Part shown: in pieces, positions 24,538 to 34,637 of the stretch
Layout of the letters: the number at the start of each line of letters is the position of its first letter
Position numbering within the stretch: the first letter of the stretch is position 1
Origin: Prochlorococcus sp. AG-418-M08
Lineage (GTDB): Bacteria > Cyanobacteriota > Cyanobacteriia > PCC-6307 > Cyanobiaceae
Direction of reading: 5' to 3'
Length of the DNA stretch: 64,000 nt
NCBI GenBank assembly: GCA_003213955.1
Contig: QCMG01000001.1
Location: 248,001-312,000, forward strand
Translations under genes and position numbers: made by a program
The notes under the pieces: model-generated
The model's database searches: none
Told to the model about the DNA's origin: nothing
Seen by the model: the letters and a program-made list of their open reading frames with translations, nothing else

Positions 24538-24714
24538 ATGTTTAATTGTTACTTCAAATCTTCTAAAGAAAATAAATCTCATTATCAAAAAATGAAACTG
24601 GAAATGCTTAATTACATTAAAGATTCTCTTGAACGTAAGATTGCCTCAGTAACAGCATCTATTGAAGTACTAGAAAATCAAATTCAACGGGATACTGTTG
24701 AAACTGGCAGTTAA
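24538..24714 (+). CDS. 58-aa coiled-coil hypothetical protein
   Basis: Starts ATG TTT AAT TGT. Residues 18-50 have heptad-like spacing (MKLEMLNYIKDSLERKIASVTASIEVLENQI), cited in parts here as LEMLNYIKDSLERKIA and SIEVLENQIQ, suggesting a short coiled coil. There is no membrane segment. It is divergent from the RHH/J-domain gene and its stop is 3 bp from the convergent Ap4A-type gene. The function is unknown. Confidence 0.6.
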   Translation: MFNCYFKSSKENKSHYQKMKLEMLNYIKDSLERKIASVTASIEVLENQIQRDTVETGS

Positions 24715-24717
24715 TAA

Positions 24718-25548
24718 TTAAACAAAATTTTCAAGAAGTTTTTCAGGTCCAAATTTATTTAAGTAATTAATGTCTGATTTATCAGTTATGAGTAAATATC
24801 CCGCAAATCCCAAGCCATTAATACTATAGCCATGTAGGTGATCAAATTTTCTTCTAATTATTGCTATCCAGTTGTTTGTAATTAAAATATTGTAAGGGTA
24901 TCTTGGTTTCTCATCATTTATTGGATCACCTAACCCAATTTTCTGTGATAATTCTAAGTATAAATTATATATATGTGTTGAATTTTCCAGAAAATTAAAG
25001 TTAGAAACAACGATACTTTTTTTCAGTTTAGTTTTCTTATCGTTGATTGTTTCTAAATCTAAAAACCATTTTTCTCTTGGACAAGTAACTTCACCATATG
25101 ATCTTCTTAAAAGTTGAATGTGTCTATGAGGTTGACTTGCTCCTGCAATCGGTGAGCTATTAAAAAACCATAAACCGCTTGTGTTTTTATTTACCTTTTT
25201 GATAGCAATCCAATCTTTTATATCTAACCAACCATTTTGAGGTTTCCAACTATTTGTTATGAGTAAAAGATGCCCCTTTTGTACAGGATATTTATTTAAT
25301 ATTAATTGATGAAAATTTCCAATTTTCTCAATTTCTAGTATTTTTTCCCATGGATTGAATGGATTTTGTTTTGGACCGTAACAAATCTTTTTCTTGAATT
25401 TAGACGTATCTAATTTTCTGATTATAAAATCATTTTTTTTATAAAAATCTTTTGTGACAACTTCAGTTTCAAGAGGATGTAAACTATTTTTATTAATAGA
25501 TACAGTTGTTTGCTTTAATGCTTTTTCCCAATATGTTTCACTTCTCAT
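24718..25548 (-). CDS. ATP adenylyltransferase (Ap4A phosphorylase) family
   Basis: 276-aa HIT-related protein. The active-site segment is GASQPHRHIQLL (H-x-H-x-Q), with family features CYGPKQNPFNPWE, FHQLILNKYPVQKGHLLLIT, and YNILITNNWIAIIRR. Members split diadenosine tetraphosphate with phosphate to ATP and ADP, clearing a stress nucleotide. It is cytosolic. DUF2237 lies 56 bp upstream on the same strand. Confidence 0.85.
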   Translation of the reverse strand: MRSETYWEKALKQTTVSINKNSLHPLETEVVTKDFYKKNDFIIRKLDTSKFKKKICYGPKQNPFNPWEKILEIEKIGNFHQLILNKYPVQKGHLLLITNSWKPQNGWLDIKDWIAIKKVNKNTSGLWFFNSSPIAGASQPHRHIQLLRRSYGEVTCPREKWFLDLETINDKKTKLKKSIVVSNFNFLENSTHIYNLYLELSQKIGLGDPINDEKPRYPYNILITNNWIAIIRRKFDHLHGYSINGLGFAGYLLITDKSDINYLNKFGPEKLLENFV

Positions 25549-25604
25549 TAAGGCAATAAAAATAAAATCCCATAACTATTTTAAAAAAATTTATTATTTT
25601 AGAA

Positions 25605-25997
25605 TTATATTTTATTAAATTGATATTCTTTTAATTTATCTAATGATACCGATTCTAAAACTACAATATTTGTCGACTCTAATATAACCTTGGGTGCTAA
25701 GCCATCGAGCAATGCTTGTCTCCATCTATCTAAACATATACACCAATAATCACCTTCCTTTAGTCCTGGGAATGAATAAATAGGCATTGGAGTTATTAAA
25801 TCATTTCCCTGAGATTTACTATATTTCAGGAAATTGTCATCCATTACACAACAAATTGAATGATTTCCTCCGTCATTTGAATCGTATTTACAAAATCCAT
25901 CTCGGTACCATCCTGTTATAGGTTTACAACTACAAACCTCGAGTTTATTGCCTAAGACATTTAAATGTTCGTTATTTTTTTTAATTTCTTTATTCAT
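25605..25997 (-). CDS. DUF2237 family protein
   Basis: 130 aa. It has the family's signature order: NVLGNKLEVCSCKPITGWYRDGFC near the N-terminus (given by its ends), then SICCVMDDNFL, FPGLKEGDYWCICLDRWRQALL and APKVILESTNIVVLE. Several conserved Cys (about residues 18, 20, 32, 49, 50, 82) hint at metal or thiol chemistry. No function is established. It is divergent from the 72-aa acidic gene. Confidence 0.85.
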   Translation of the reverse strand: MNKEIKKNNEHLNVLGNKLEVCSCKPITGWYRDGFCKYDSNDGGNHSICCVMDDNFLKYSKSQGNDLITPMPIYSFPGLKEGDYWCICLDRWRQALLDGLAPKVILESTNIVVLESVSLDKLKEYQFNKI

Positions 25998-26103
25998 TTG
26001 TTGTAAGTTAGATTAAATAATTATAAATACTCGTATTTTTTTTAAGAAAGGTTGACGAATATGGGGGGTTAGGAGGTAATAATTTTATAAGGTTTTTTTC
26101 ATT

Positions 26104-26322
26104 ATGGATTGGGACTTTACTGAAAACATAGCATTTAAATCATTAAATGACGCTTTTAAAGAAAGTGATGAAACGTCAGCAATTGAATTTTTATCAAGCG
26201 ATGGTGCATCCTATTATTTGGAATTACTTCAAGATGCTGCTGGTGAAGGAATTGATTTAAGTGATACTGAAATTATGGAAGAATTACAAGAAGAGATAAT
26301 AGAATGTCTTGAAAATAACTAA
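26104..26322 (+). CDS. 72-aa acidic hypothetical protein
   Basis: A highly acidic, helical protein: MDWDFTENIAFKSLNDAF, DGASYYLELLQDAAGEG and IMEELQEEIIECLENN. There is no export signal. A strong GGAGG lies about 30 bp upstream (26072-26076), too far to serve this ATG. The stop is 7 bp from the convergent metH end. It resembles small conserved cyanobacterial proteins, but I cannot name a family. Confidence 0.7.
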   Translation: MDWDFTENIAFKSLNDAFKESDETSAIEFLSSDGASYYLELLQDAAGEGIDLSDTEIMEELQEEIIECLENN

Positions 26323-26329
26323 ATTTTTA

Positions 26330-29300
26330 TTAAGCACTAAAGTACTTAGCCTTTGAATGAAGAGAAATAATGGCAGTAGTACTTTGTTCTGGATGTAATT
26401 GTTCTGATTCATCCATTTTTAAATTAATTCTTTTTGCATCTAATAATGATAGTTGTATGTTTGAATCTGAGACATTAGGACATGCTGGGTAACCAAAAGA
26501 ATATCTGGCTCCCCTATATTTTTGAGCTAATATTTCACGATTATTATTAGGTTCAAATTTTTTAAATCCACATTCAATTCTTACTAAAGAATGAACATAT
26601 TCAGCAAGGGCTTCTGCTAATTGAACTGTTAAACCATGAAATAGTAGATAGTCACTATATTTGTCAGCTTTAAATAATTCTTGCGAATATTCACTAGCAA
26701 TAGCTCCCATTGTTACAGCTTGCATTGGAAATATATCTATAGGTTCATTATTTTGAAGATCACAGTAAAAATCTGCTATGCAAAGATTGTTTCCGGATTT
26801 TTGTCTTGGAAAATTAAATTGGGAAATTTTTTTATTGGATTTGTCGTCAAAAAGGTAAATACTATTTTTCTTTCTTCCACAACTGAAGTATCCATAAACA
26901 GCTTTAGGTGAAATTAGTCTTTTATTTAAAATAATTTCAGTCCATTTTTTAAGTAATGGATTTGCATATGAATCTAAATATTCATTATATTCATCGACAG
27001 ACTGCCCTTTATTTTTTTTAATCTGCCATTGACCACTGAATAATGCTTTTTTATCTAAATAAAAAAATAATTTATCAAAATCTATATCTTTATCATCAAG
27101 AACTCTTGTTCCAAGAAAAGGCGCTTTAATTGGGTCCTCCTCTTCTACATAATTGGATCTAGCAAAATTTTCAACTTGTTTAGTATTTGCAATATTTTTA
27201 ATTTTTTTATTTATATTTTCAACTTTTTCAGAAGATTTTGGAGTCGCTAATTTTACATGAATATCATCGTTATTAATAAAACCATTTTCATTCGACCAGT
27301 TACCCCTTCTTTTGCTGTCCATATATTCATTCATAAATGCTAAATCTGTAAAAGCATCTTTCCCGTAAAGTATTTTTCCTTTATATATCTGACTACAATC
27401 TTCATTAACAAATTTGGGGGTTAATGCTGCTCCTCCAAGAATAACTGGAACATTTATATGGGCATTATTAAATGCTTCTAAATTATCTTTCATAAAAGCT
27501 GTTGATTTTACAAGTAAACCACTCATAGCGATACAGTCTGCTTTATGTTTTTTTTGTGCTTCTATAATTGCTGAAACATCTTGCTTTATACCCAGGTTGA
27601 CTACCTCGAAACCATTATTTGAGAGAATTATGTCAACTAAATTTTTACCAATATCATGGACATCTCCTTTAACAGTAGCTATCAATAATTTTCCATTAGA
27701 AATTGTTTCATCTACAGTTTCCATATGTGGTTCGAGTACTGAAACAGCAAATTTCATAGTTTCAGCTGACTGCAATACAAAAGGCAATTGCATTTGTCCC
27801 GATCCAAATAATTCACCTACTACTTTCATCCCATCTAATAAAAATGTATTAATTATTTCAAGCGGTTTATATTTTTCTAGAGCGTCATTTAATTTCTCTT
27901 CTAAGCCTATTTTTTCACCATCTATTATATGATTTTTTAGTTTCTCTTCTAAACTTAATTTTTTATCTGAAATAGAAGCCTTTTTGAAGTCACTAATTGA
28001 TAAATCTTGAAATGCTTTTGTCAGTTCAACTAATGGATCATATATGCATATATCATTATCAAATACTCTTTTATCATAAATTAAATCCAAACATAATTTC
28101 TTTGTCTTATCTGAGATTTTTGAAAGAGGAAGTATTTTGTTTGGGGCGATAATCGCGGAATCTAATCCTGCCTTAATACATTCGTCGAGAAAAATTGAAT
28201 TGAGATTAATTCTTGATAAAGGCGAAAGTCCAAAGCTTATATTAGATATTCCCAGGATAATGTGAACATCAGGGAAGTTTTTACGAATTTTTTCTATTGC
28301 TTTAATAGTTTCTTTAGCATTTAATCTGTCTTCCTCTATTCCTGTTGATATTGGCAATGCAAGAGGATCAAAAAATACTTCATAATCTGCAAGATTGTTA
28401 GTTCTCGTCTTTTCTATGGCTCTACGTGCAATACTATATTTTTTTTCATATGTTCTTGCCATTCCACTCTCATCAATAGTTCCAATAACTATTCCAGAAC
28501 CGTAATTTAATGCGAGATTCAAGACCTGATTAAATCTGTCTTCGCCGTCTTCGTAATTGGTAGAATTTATTATGCATTTCCCTCCAGCTGTTTTTAAACC
28601 GCTTTCCATTTTATCTGCTTCAGTAGAATCTATCATTAATGGAAGATTTATATTTGTTACTAATCTTGATGTGATCTCTTTCATATCTTTAATTCCATCC
28701 CTTCCAACATAATCCACATTCACATCAAGGATGTGAGCATTTTCCTTTTGTTGTTGCTTAGCAATAGATACCAAACCATCCCAGTCATTTTCATTCAATA
28801 ATTCCCTAACTTTCTTTGACCCACTGGCATTTAAACGCTCTCCAACAATCAATATAGAATTATCTTGTTTGTATGGAACTGAATTATATATAGAAGATGC
28901 TGAGGGAATAAAACTATATTTTTCGGTCGATTTTCTTTTTTTGATTTTTTTATTATCATCTATTTCATCAATTAGTGACGCTAAGTATTTTATATGTTCA
29001 GGAGTAGTGCCGCAGCAACCTCCAATAAGCTGAACATTATAATCATAGATAAAATTCATCAACTGCATTTTTAACTCTAATGGAGTTAATTTGTAATGAG
29101 CTACCCCTCCAATATTTTCTGGTAACCCCGCATTAGGTATGCAACTAATAACGAAGGGTGAGTTTTCAGCTAAATACTTAATATGCTCTTTCATTTGAAT
29201 TGGACCGGTTGCACAATTAAGTCCCAAAATATCAATATTGAATGGCTCTAATATTGTTAATGCTGAAGCTATATCTGATCCAACGAGCATAGTCCCAGTT

Positions 29301-29902
29301 GTTTCCATTGTTATGGATATCATTATTGGCAAATCAATATTCTTATTTTTGATAACTTCTTGTGAGGCAATTAATGCTGATTTAATCTGTAGAACATCTT
29401 GGCAGGTTTCTATTAATAAAAGGTCTATACCTCCATCAATAAGACCATTTATCTGTTCTTTATATGATTCTTTTAAAATATCAAAATCAATATGACCTAA
29501 TGTTGGCAACTTTGTCGTTGGTCCTATTGATCCTGCAACAAATCTAGGGTAGTTAATTGAATTAAATAAATTCGCACTTTTTTTAGCTATCTGAGCAGCT
29601 TTTTTATTAATCTCATATGCTTTCTTAGATATGTTGTATTCATCCAATACAATTGATGATGCTCCAAATGTATTAGTTTCAATTACATGACAACCTGCTT
29701 CAAGAAACGAATTATGTACCTTTTCTACAGCATTAGGAGAAGATAAAACTAAATTTTCATTACAACCTTCTAATTCATTACCTCCAAAGTCTTCTGCCGT
29801 TAGATTTAAATTTTGGAAAGAAGTTCCAGTTCCTCCATCAAATATAATTATAGGTTTTTCTTTTCTATTTAAATATTCTCTAAATGATGTCATGTTGGAC
29901 AA
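26330..29902 (-). CDS. metH: cobalamin-dependent methionine synthase
   Basis: 1190 aa. Transfers a methyl group from methyl-tetrahydrofolate to homocysteine through B12. Domains: homocysteine binding with zinc ligands GLNCATGP (~230) and GGCCGT (~295); folate binding (DVNVDYVGRDG, MIDSTEADKMESGL); B12 module with the cobalt-ligating DVHDIGKN (~750); and reactivation domain ending RYSFGYPACPNVSD. All four are full length. I see no B12 riboswitch upstream: only 9 bp separate it from the ilvE stop. With cobN and cobU it marks a B12-producing, B12-using cell. Confidence 0.97.
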   Translation of the reverse strand: MSNMTSFREYLNRKEKPIIIFDGGTGTSFQNLNLTAEDFGGNELEGCNENLVLSSPNAVEKVHNSFLEAGCHVIETNTFGASSIVLDEYNISKKAYEINKKAAQIAKKSANLFNSINYPRFVAGSIGPTTKLPTLGHIDFDILKESYKEQINGLIDGGIDLLLIETCQDVLQIKSALIASQEVIKNKNIDLPIMISITMETTGTMLVGSDIASALTILEPFNIDILGLNCATGPIQMKEHIKYLAENSPFVISCIPNAGLPENIGGVAHYKLTPLELKMQLMNFIYDYNVQLIGGCCGTTPEHIKYLASLIDEIDDNKKIKKRKSTEKYSFIPSASSIYNSVPYKQDNSILIVGERLNASGSKKVRELLNENDWDGLVSIAKQQQKENAHILDVNVDYVGRDGIKDMKEITSRLVTNINLPLMIDSTEADKMESGLKTAGGKCIINSTNYEDGEDRFNQVLNLALNYGSGIVIGTIDESGMARTYEKKYSIARRAIEKTRTNNLADYEVFFDPLALPISTGIEEDRLNAKETIKAIEKIRKNFPDVHIILGISNISFGLSPLSRINLNSIFLDECIKAGLDSAIIAPNKILPLSKISDKTKKLCLDLIYDKRVFDNDICIYDPLVELTKAFQDLSISDFKKASISDKKLSLEEKLKNHIIDGEKIGLEEKLNDALEKYKPLEIINTFLLDGMKVVGELFGSGQMQLPFVLQSAETMKFAVSVLEPHMETVDETISNGKLLIATVKGDVHDIGKNLVDIILSNNGFEVVNLGIKQDVSAIIEAQKKHKADCIAMSGLLVKSTAFMKDNLEAFNNAHINVPVILGGAALTPKFVNEDCSQIYKGKILYGKDAFTDLAFMNEYMDSKRRGNWSNENGFINNDDIHVKLATPKSSEKVENINKKIKNIANTKQVENFARSNYVEEEDPIKAPFLGTRVLDDKDIDFDKLFFYLDKKALFSGQWQIKKNKGQSVDEYNEYLDSYANPLLKKWTEIILNKRLISPKAVYGYFSCGRKKNSIYLFDDKSNKKISQFNFPRQKSGNNLCIADFYCDLQNNEPIDIFPMQAVTMGAIASEYSQELFKADKYSDYLLFHGLTVQLAEALAEYVHSLVRIECGFKKFEPNNNREILAQKYRGARYSFGYPACPNVSDSNIQLSLLDAKRINLKMDESEQLHPEQSTTAIISLHSKAKYFSA

Positions 29903-29911
29903 TTAATTTAA

Positions 29912-30826
29912 CTAATTAATATGTATTCTTGTTATCCAATCATCATAGTCTCGAGAACGACCTTCTGTTATTTCTATAAGCTTATTTTTCAACTTATTCA
30001 TTATTGGACGCTCAACATTTAGTTGTATTGATTCGATTTGTTTTACTGGGGTGATTTTTGCAGCAGTTCCAGTTAGAAAAACTTCATCTGCTATCAATAA
30101 TTCTGTTTTATCAACAGGCCTTTCAATTACATTAATTCCAAATGATTTTGCTAACTCAATAACGCTAGCTCTAGTTATACCTTCAAGTATATCTTGATCA
30201 ACACCTGGAGTTATTAATTCTTCGTTTCTAACAATAAATAAGTTCATTCCACTAGCTTCACTTACCTTTCCACTTGAATTTAATAGTAAGGCTTCATCAA
30301 ATCCTGATAAACTAGCCTCGGTTTTAGCTAAAGAACTAGTAATGTATGCTCCGCTTATTTTCCCTCTTAATGGGAGTGACCGATCTTCTTGTCTTGTCCA
30401 ACTACTCATCCTGCATGAAACTCCATCTGGCGATAAATAATCGCCAAGTTCAAGGCAATAAATGAAGAAATCAGTTTCTATATTATGAAGTCTTGGTGCT
30501 ATACCTAAATCGCTTGTATAAACAAATGGTCTTATGTAAATTGGTTTTTTTGGCTTATTTATTTTGATAATTTCTACTAAAGCATTATAGATATATTCTT
30601 CAGATATTTCATTTAGAAGTAATTTAGAACTTTGAGACAATCTTTTTATATGTTTATCCGTTCTAAATAAAAGAAACTCATTATTATTAATGGGATTTGG
30701 GATTGCTCGCATTCCTCCAAATGCAGCAGTTCCATAATGCAGTGCATGTGTAGCTATTGATATTTTTGCTTCATTAAATGGAATACATTTACCTTCGAAC
30801 CAGGCATATGGAAGAAATTCATGCAT
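29912..30826 (-). CDS. ilvE: branched-chain amino acid aminotransferase
   Basis: 304-aa fold-type IV PLP enzyme making Val, Leu and Ile from their keto acids. The PLP lysine lies in RGKISGAYITSSLAKTEA (about residue 155); VFLTGTAAKITPV and GTAAFGGMRA complete the site. It lies 9 bp upstream of metH, likely in one operon. The divergent promoter region shared with cobN holds a 17-bp perfect dyad (30846-30862). Confidence 0.95.
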   Translation of the reverse strand: MHEFLPYAWFEGKCIPFNEAKISIATHALHYGTAAFGGMRAIPNPINNNEFLLFRTDKHIKRLSQSSKLLLNEISEEYIYNALVEIIKINKPKKPIYIRPFVYTSDLGIAPRLHNIETDFFIYCLELGDYLSPDGVSCRMSSWTRQEDRSLPLRGKISGAYITSSLAKTEASLSGFDEALLLNSSGKVSEASGMNLFIVRNEELITPGVDQDILEGITRASVIELAKSFGINVIERPVDKTELLIADEVFLTGTAAKITPVKQIESIQLNVERPIMNKLKNKLIEITEGRSRDYDDWITRIHIN

Positions 30827-30845
30827 ATTTAATTAATTTAAATGA

Positions 30846-30862
30846 GTTAAAATTGTTTTAAC
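30846..30862. promoter_or_regulatory. 17-bp perfect dyad between ilvE and cobN
   Basis: GTTAAAA TTG TTTTAAC is a perfect 7-bp inverted repeat around a 3-bp centre, in the 72-bp gap between the two divergent starts (20 bp from ilvE, 36 bp from cobN). The position suits an operator acting on either gene. It does not match the NtcA (GTAN8TAC) or LexA consensus. AT richness makes chance possible. Confidence 0.4.
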
Positions 30863-30898
30863 CTACTTAATTATTGTAAACCTTATTTATATATATAA

Positions 30899-33800
30899 AT
30901 GCATAGGATATTAAATATTGCAGGAAATGAAAAGAATAATGATGATTTCATAGAGCATCCAAAAGCAGATTTTATATTTATTACAAGCGTTAAAGCAGAT
31001 ATAAATATAATTTCAGATATAGTTGAGAATAAGGAATTTGATTCTTTTATAAATAATTTAAGAACATTAGAAATAGGAAATCTAAATACGTTTGCACAAA
31101 TAGATAATTATTTTGAAAAAACAATAAATTATGCAAAGGTTGTAGTCCTAAGATTATTCGGGGATAAAGGTACTTGGAGTTACGGTATTGAAAAATTAAT
31201 TAAATGGCAAGAATTAAAGATTAATAGAACCCTTTTAGTTCTTTCTGGTACGGAAGAGGAAGATTTATCTCTAAACGAATTAAGCAGTATAGATTTGAAT
31301 ACGTCAATTAAAATTACAAAACTTCTTAGATCAGGAGGTTTAGAAAATTATAGAAGATTTCTTTATTGTTTAAATTATCTATTTAATAATGATACTAATA
31401 TTCCCGATAAATATTGCTCAAGTGTTTCATACCCAGATCCCTATTTGTATGAGTGGAAAAATGAAATGGGCTTTAAAGTTGGAATAATTTCTTATAGATC
31501 CTTATTTCTAGCAAATGAAATCGAGTTATCGAATGAATTGATATCTCAATTGAGGTGTATTGGATTATCACCTAAAACAGTTTTTGTATCGACTTTAAAA
31601 GATTTTAAAATTCAAAAAGAATTAATTGATCTCTTTAAAAAAGAAGAAATAAAATTATTAATTACAACCACATCTTTTTCTTCCTCACTTAACAACTCCT
31701 ATGAAAAAGGAGATGAAAGTTTAAATATATTTAAATCATTAAATCTTCCAATATTACAAATACTTTCTTGTAACAAATCAAGAAAGGATTGGTTATTTTC
31801 ATCAACAGGAATGAATCCAACCGATTTATTAATGCAAGTAATAATTCCAGAATTTGATGGACGTATTACCACTAAACCTTCAGCATTTAAGGAAGTTATA
31901 TCTATCAATAAAAGTTTGTGTAGCAATATAACAAATTATAAGGTTGACATTGAAAATATCAAATGGATTACAAAACTTGCTAGTAATTATGTGAAACTAA
32001 ATAATTTATGTAATTTTGATAAAAAGATTTCAATAGTAATTGCCAATTATCCAGTAAAAAATGGAAGAATTGGAAATGGTGTTGGTTTAAATACACCGAA
32101 ATCTTTACTTAATATTCTTCATTGGTTAAAAGATGAGGGATATGATCTTGGACCTGCAGAATTGCCTAAAAATACATCAGAACTAATGTCTTTAATTATA
32201 AAAGCCAGGACAAATGATATTGAGTCACAAAATAATAAACCTCTAGATTTTTTATCATTAAATGATTACTTAAGTTTTTGGAGCCAACTACCAATAAAAG
32301 CTAAAACTCTAATAGTTGAAAGATGGGGGGATCCATCTAAAGCTTATGATTTAGAAGATGATGGTTTTTCAATAAATGGTCTTATTTTTGGAAAATTATG
32401 TGTATTAATTCAACCTCAAAGAGGATATGATACAGAATCTAATAAAGATATACATTCTCCAGATCTTCCCCCTCCCCATAGATACCTAGCTCAGTACTAT
32501 TGGCTTACAAGTAAATTTGATTCTAATGCAATTATTAATGTAGGTAAACATGGAACTGTTGAATGGTTACCTGGCAAATCGATAGGACTTAGCAATGAAT
32601 GCTTCCCGAGTATAGTCTGTCCACCGATACCTAACATATATCCATTTATAGTAAATGATCCGGGAGAAGGATCTCAAGCAAAAAGAAGAACTCATGCGAC
32701 TATAATTGATCATTTAACACCCCCTTTAGATAGATCTGAATTATATGGAAAACTTTCCTGTTTAGAACAAATTTTAGACGAATATTATGATGCAAAGTTA
32801 TTAAATTCTGATCGTATAAGTATTATTGAAAAATCATTATTAGAAATCATAAAAAATGATTTCAAAGACATCATATTTTTTAATGAATCTAAAAAAATTG
32901 AAGAAATAGAATCATACCTATGTGAACTTAAAGAATCACAAATTAGAACGGGTCTTCATACTTTTGGTAGTAGACAAAAATATTTAAATGAAATTAATTT
33001 GATTTTAAGTATTTCAAGAGTACCCAATTCTAATCGCCAAGGATTAATTCAATATATCGCATCTAATTTAAATTTAGATTTAGATCCATGGACAAATAAT
33101 TATGTTCAAATTCTTAGTGATAAAGATAAAATAATCTTTGGTAATTATTCAGAGAACAATATAATTAACTTTAGAAAAGCTTTAGAATTTTTAGAATATC
33201 AAGGAAAATATCTTATTTATTATTATTTTTATAAAGACAATTTAGCAAAAGAAGATTTAGACTTATTAGAAAATAAAAAGATTTTAAAACTATTTACTAA
33301 AAATAAAAAACATAATGATTATTTTTCTATACTCAAAACAGAAATACAACAACCTATTGTTCAATCTTATTTAAATGAGAAACTTTCATTAATAAATTCT
33401 TTAAAAGGACTATATGTAAGTAGCGGACCATCAGGTGCTCCCACAAGAGGCAAGACTGAAGTACTACCTACGGGTAAAAATTTTTATTCTATTGATTCAA
33501 GAGGTTTACCTACTGAATCCGCATGGATCGTTGGAAGTCAATCTGCTTCGCAAATAATTGATTTATATAAACAAGATCATGGAGAAGACCTTAAGAAATT
33601 AGCAATTTCTGTATGGGCTACATCAACCATGAGAAATGGTGGCGAAGATATTTGTCAAATATTATATTTGTTAGGTGTTAAACCGATTTGGGATGGTCCT
33701 TCTAGAAGAGTTATAGATTTGGAAATTATTCCATTATCTATTCTTAACAGGCCAAGAGTTGATGTTACTTTAAGAATTTCCGGTATGTTTAGAGATGCAT

Positions 33801-34636
33801 TTCCTCAATTAATATCCTTAACTCATAAAGCTATTACTTTGGTATCCCACCTTGATGAAGATGTAAATTTTAATCCAATTTTAGATTCTTTTAAAAAAAA
33901 CAATTCTTTAAATCGAATTTTTGGTTCTGCTCCAGGCGCATATGGTGCTGGTCTACAGGAATTAATTTCTAATTCTAGTTGGGATAATAATAATGATTTT
34001 GCTGAATCATATTTAAATTGGAGCAAGTGGATATATTCTGATAATAATGAACCCATAGAAAATAAAAAAGAATTAGAAAATGCACTCAAAAATATTCAAT
34101 TGGTTATTCATAATCAAGATAATAGAGAACACGATATTTTAGATTCAGATGACTATTACCAATTTCAGGGTGGACTATCATCTGCAATAAATAAATTAAG
34201 AGGTAAATTTCCAGAAATTTATCATGGTGATTTATCAAAATTTCGTTTATCAAAAATTAAAAAATTAAACTATGAAATTAATAAGGTTGTTAGGACAAGA
34301 GTTCTTAATCCAAAATGGATTGATGGAATGAAAGAAAACGGTTATAAAGGAGCTTTTGAGTTTTCTGCAACTCTTGATTATTTGTATGCATATGATGCTA
34401 CTACTGAACAGGTATCTGATTGGTGTTATACACAAATATATGATTCATGGATTTGTGACGATGATCTTAAAACGTTTTTTATTGAGAATAATCCATGGGC
34501 TTTAAGAGATTTATCTCAAAGATTTATTGAGATTATTAATAGAAATATGTGGAATGATTACACGCCTGAAATATTAGATAATTTAAAAAATATTGTTAAT
34601 ATGATTGATGCAAAAATAGAAAAAAATGATTTCTAA
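30899..34636 (+). CDS. cobN: cobaltochelatase / Mg-chelatase large subunit CobN
   Basis: 1245 aa, the large subunit that inserts cobalt into hydrogenobyrinate diamide during B12 synthesis, homologous to ChlH. Readable landmarks: GKHGTVEWLPGKSIGLS, PPIPNIYPFIVNDPGEGSQAKRR, SSGPSGAPTRG, WATSTMRNGGEDICQILYLLGV, and FGSAPGAYGAGLQELI. CobN rather than ChlH is favoured by the length and by HGTVEWLPGK. Partner ATPase subunits (CobS/CobT or ChlI/ChlD) are not in the window. Confidence 0.93.
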   Translation: MHRILNIAGNEKNNDDFIEHPKADFIFITSVKADINIISDIVENKEFDSFINNLRTLEIGNLNTFAQIDNYFEKTINYAKVVVLRLFGDKGTWSYGIEKLIKWQELKINRTLLVLSGTEEEDLSLNELSSIDLNTSIKITKLLRSGGLENYRRFLYCLNYLFNNDTNIPDKYCSSVSYPDPYLYEWKNEMGFKVGIISYRSLFLANEIELSNELISQLRCIGLSPKTVFVSTLKDFKIQKELIDLFKKEEIKLLITTTSFSSSLNNSYEKGDESLNIFKSLNLPILQILSCNKSRKDWLFSSTGMNPTDLLMQVIIPEFDGRITTKPSAFKEVISINKSLCSNITNYKVDIENIKWITKLASNYVKLNNLCNFDKKISIVIANYPVKNGRIGNGVGLNTPKSLLNILHWLKDEGYDLGPAELPKNTSELMSLIIKARTNDIESQNNKPLDFLSLNDYLSFWSQLPIKAKTLIVERWGDPSKAYDLEDDGFSINGLIFGKLCVLIQPQRGYDTESNKDIHSPDLPPPHRYLAQYYWLTSKFDSNAIINVGKHGTVEWLPGKSIGLSNECFPSIVCPPIPNIYPFIVNDPGEGSQAKRRTHATIIDHLTPPLDRSELYGKLSCLEQILDEYYDAKLLNSDRISIIEKSLLEIIKNDFKDIIFFNESKKIEEIESYLCELKESQIRTGLHTFGSRQKYLNEINLILSISRVPNSNRQGLIQYIASNLNLDLDPWTNNYVQILSDKDKIIFGNYSENNIINFRKALEFLEYQGKYLIYYYFYKDNLAKEDLDLLENKKILKLFTKNKKHNDYFSILKTEIQQPIVQSYLNEKLSLINSLKGLYVSSGPSGAPTRGKTEVLPTGKNFYSIDSRGLPTESAWIVGSQSASQIIDLYKQDHGEDLKKLAISVWATSTMRNGGEDICQILYLLGVKPIWDGPSRRVIDLEIIPLSILNRPRVDVTLRISGMFRDAFPQLISLTHKAITLVSHLDEDVNFNPILDSFKKNNSLNRIFGSAPGAYGAGLQELISNSSWDNNNDFAESYLNWSKWIYSDNNEPIENKKELENALKNIQLVIHNQDNREHDILDSDDYYQFQGGLSSAINKLRGKFPEIYHGDLSKFRLSKIKKLNYEINKVVRTRVLNPKWIDGMKENGYKGAFEFSATLDYLYAYDATTEQVSDWCYTQIYDSWICDDDLKTFFIENNPWALRDLSQRFIEIINRNMWNDYTPEILDNLKNIVNMIDAKIEKNDF

Positions 34637-34637
34637 T

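Noticed and set aside
26052-26082. Promoter TTGACG...TAATAA before the 72-aa acidic gene
   Set aside because: Spacer is 19 bp and the -10 match is weak; possible but not supportable.
27414-27932. 172-codon frame antisense to metH
   Set aside because: Lies inside the conserved B12-binding module; open only because of codon composition.
29903-30898. Cobalamin riboswitch for metH or cobN
   Set aside because: Gaps are 9 bp and 72 bp, too short for the element, and no B12-box-like sequence is visible.
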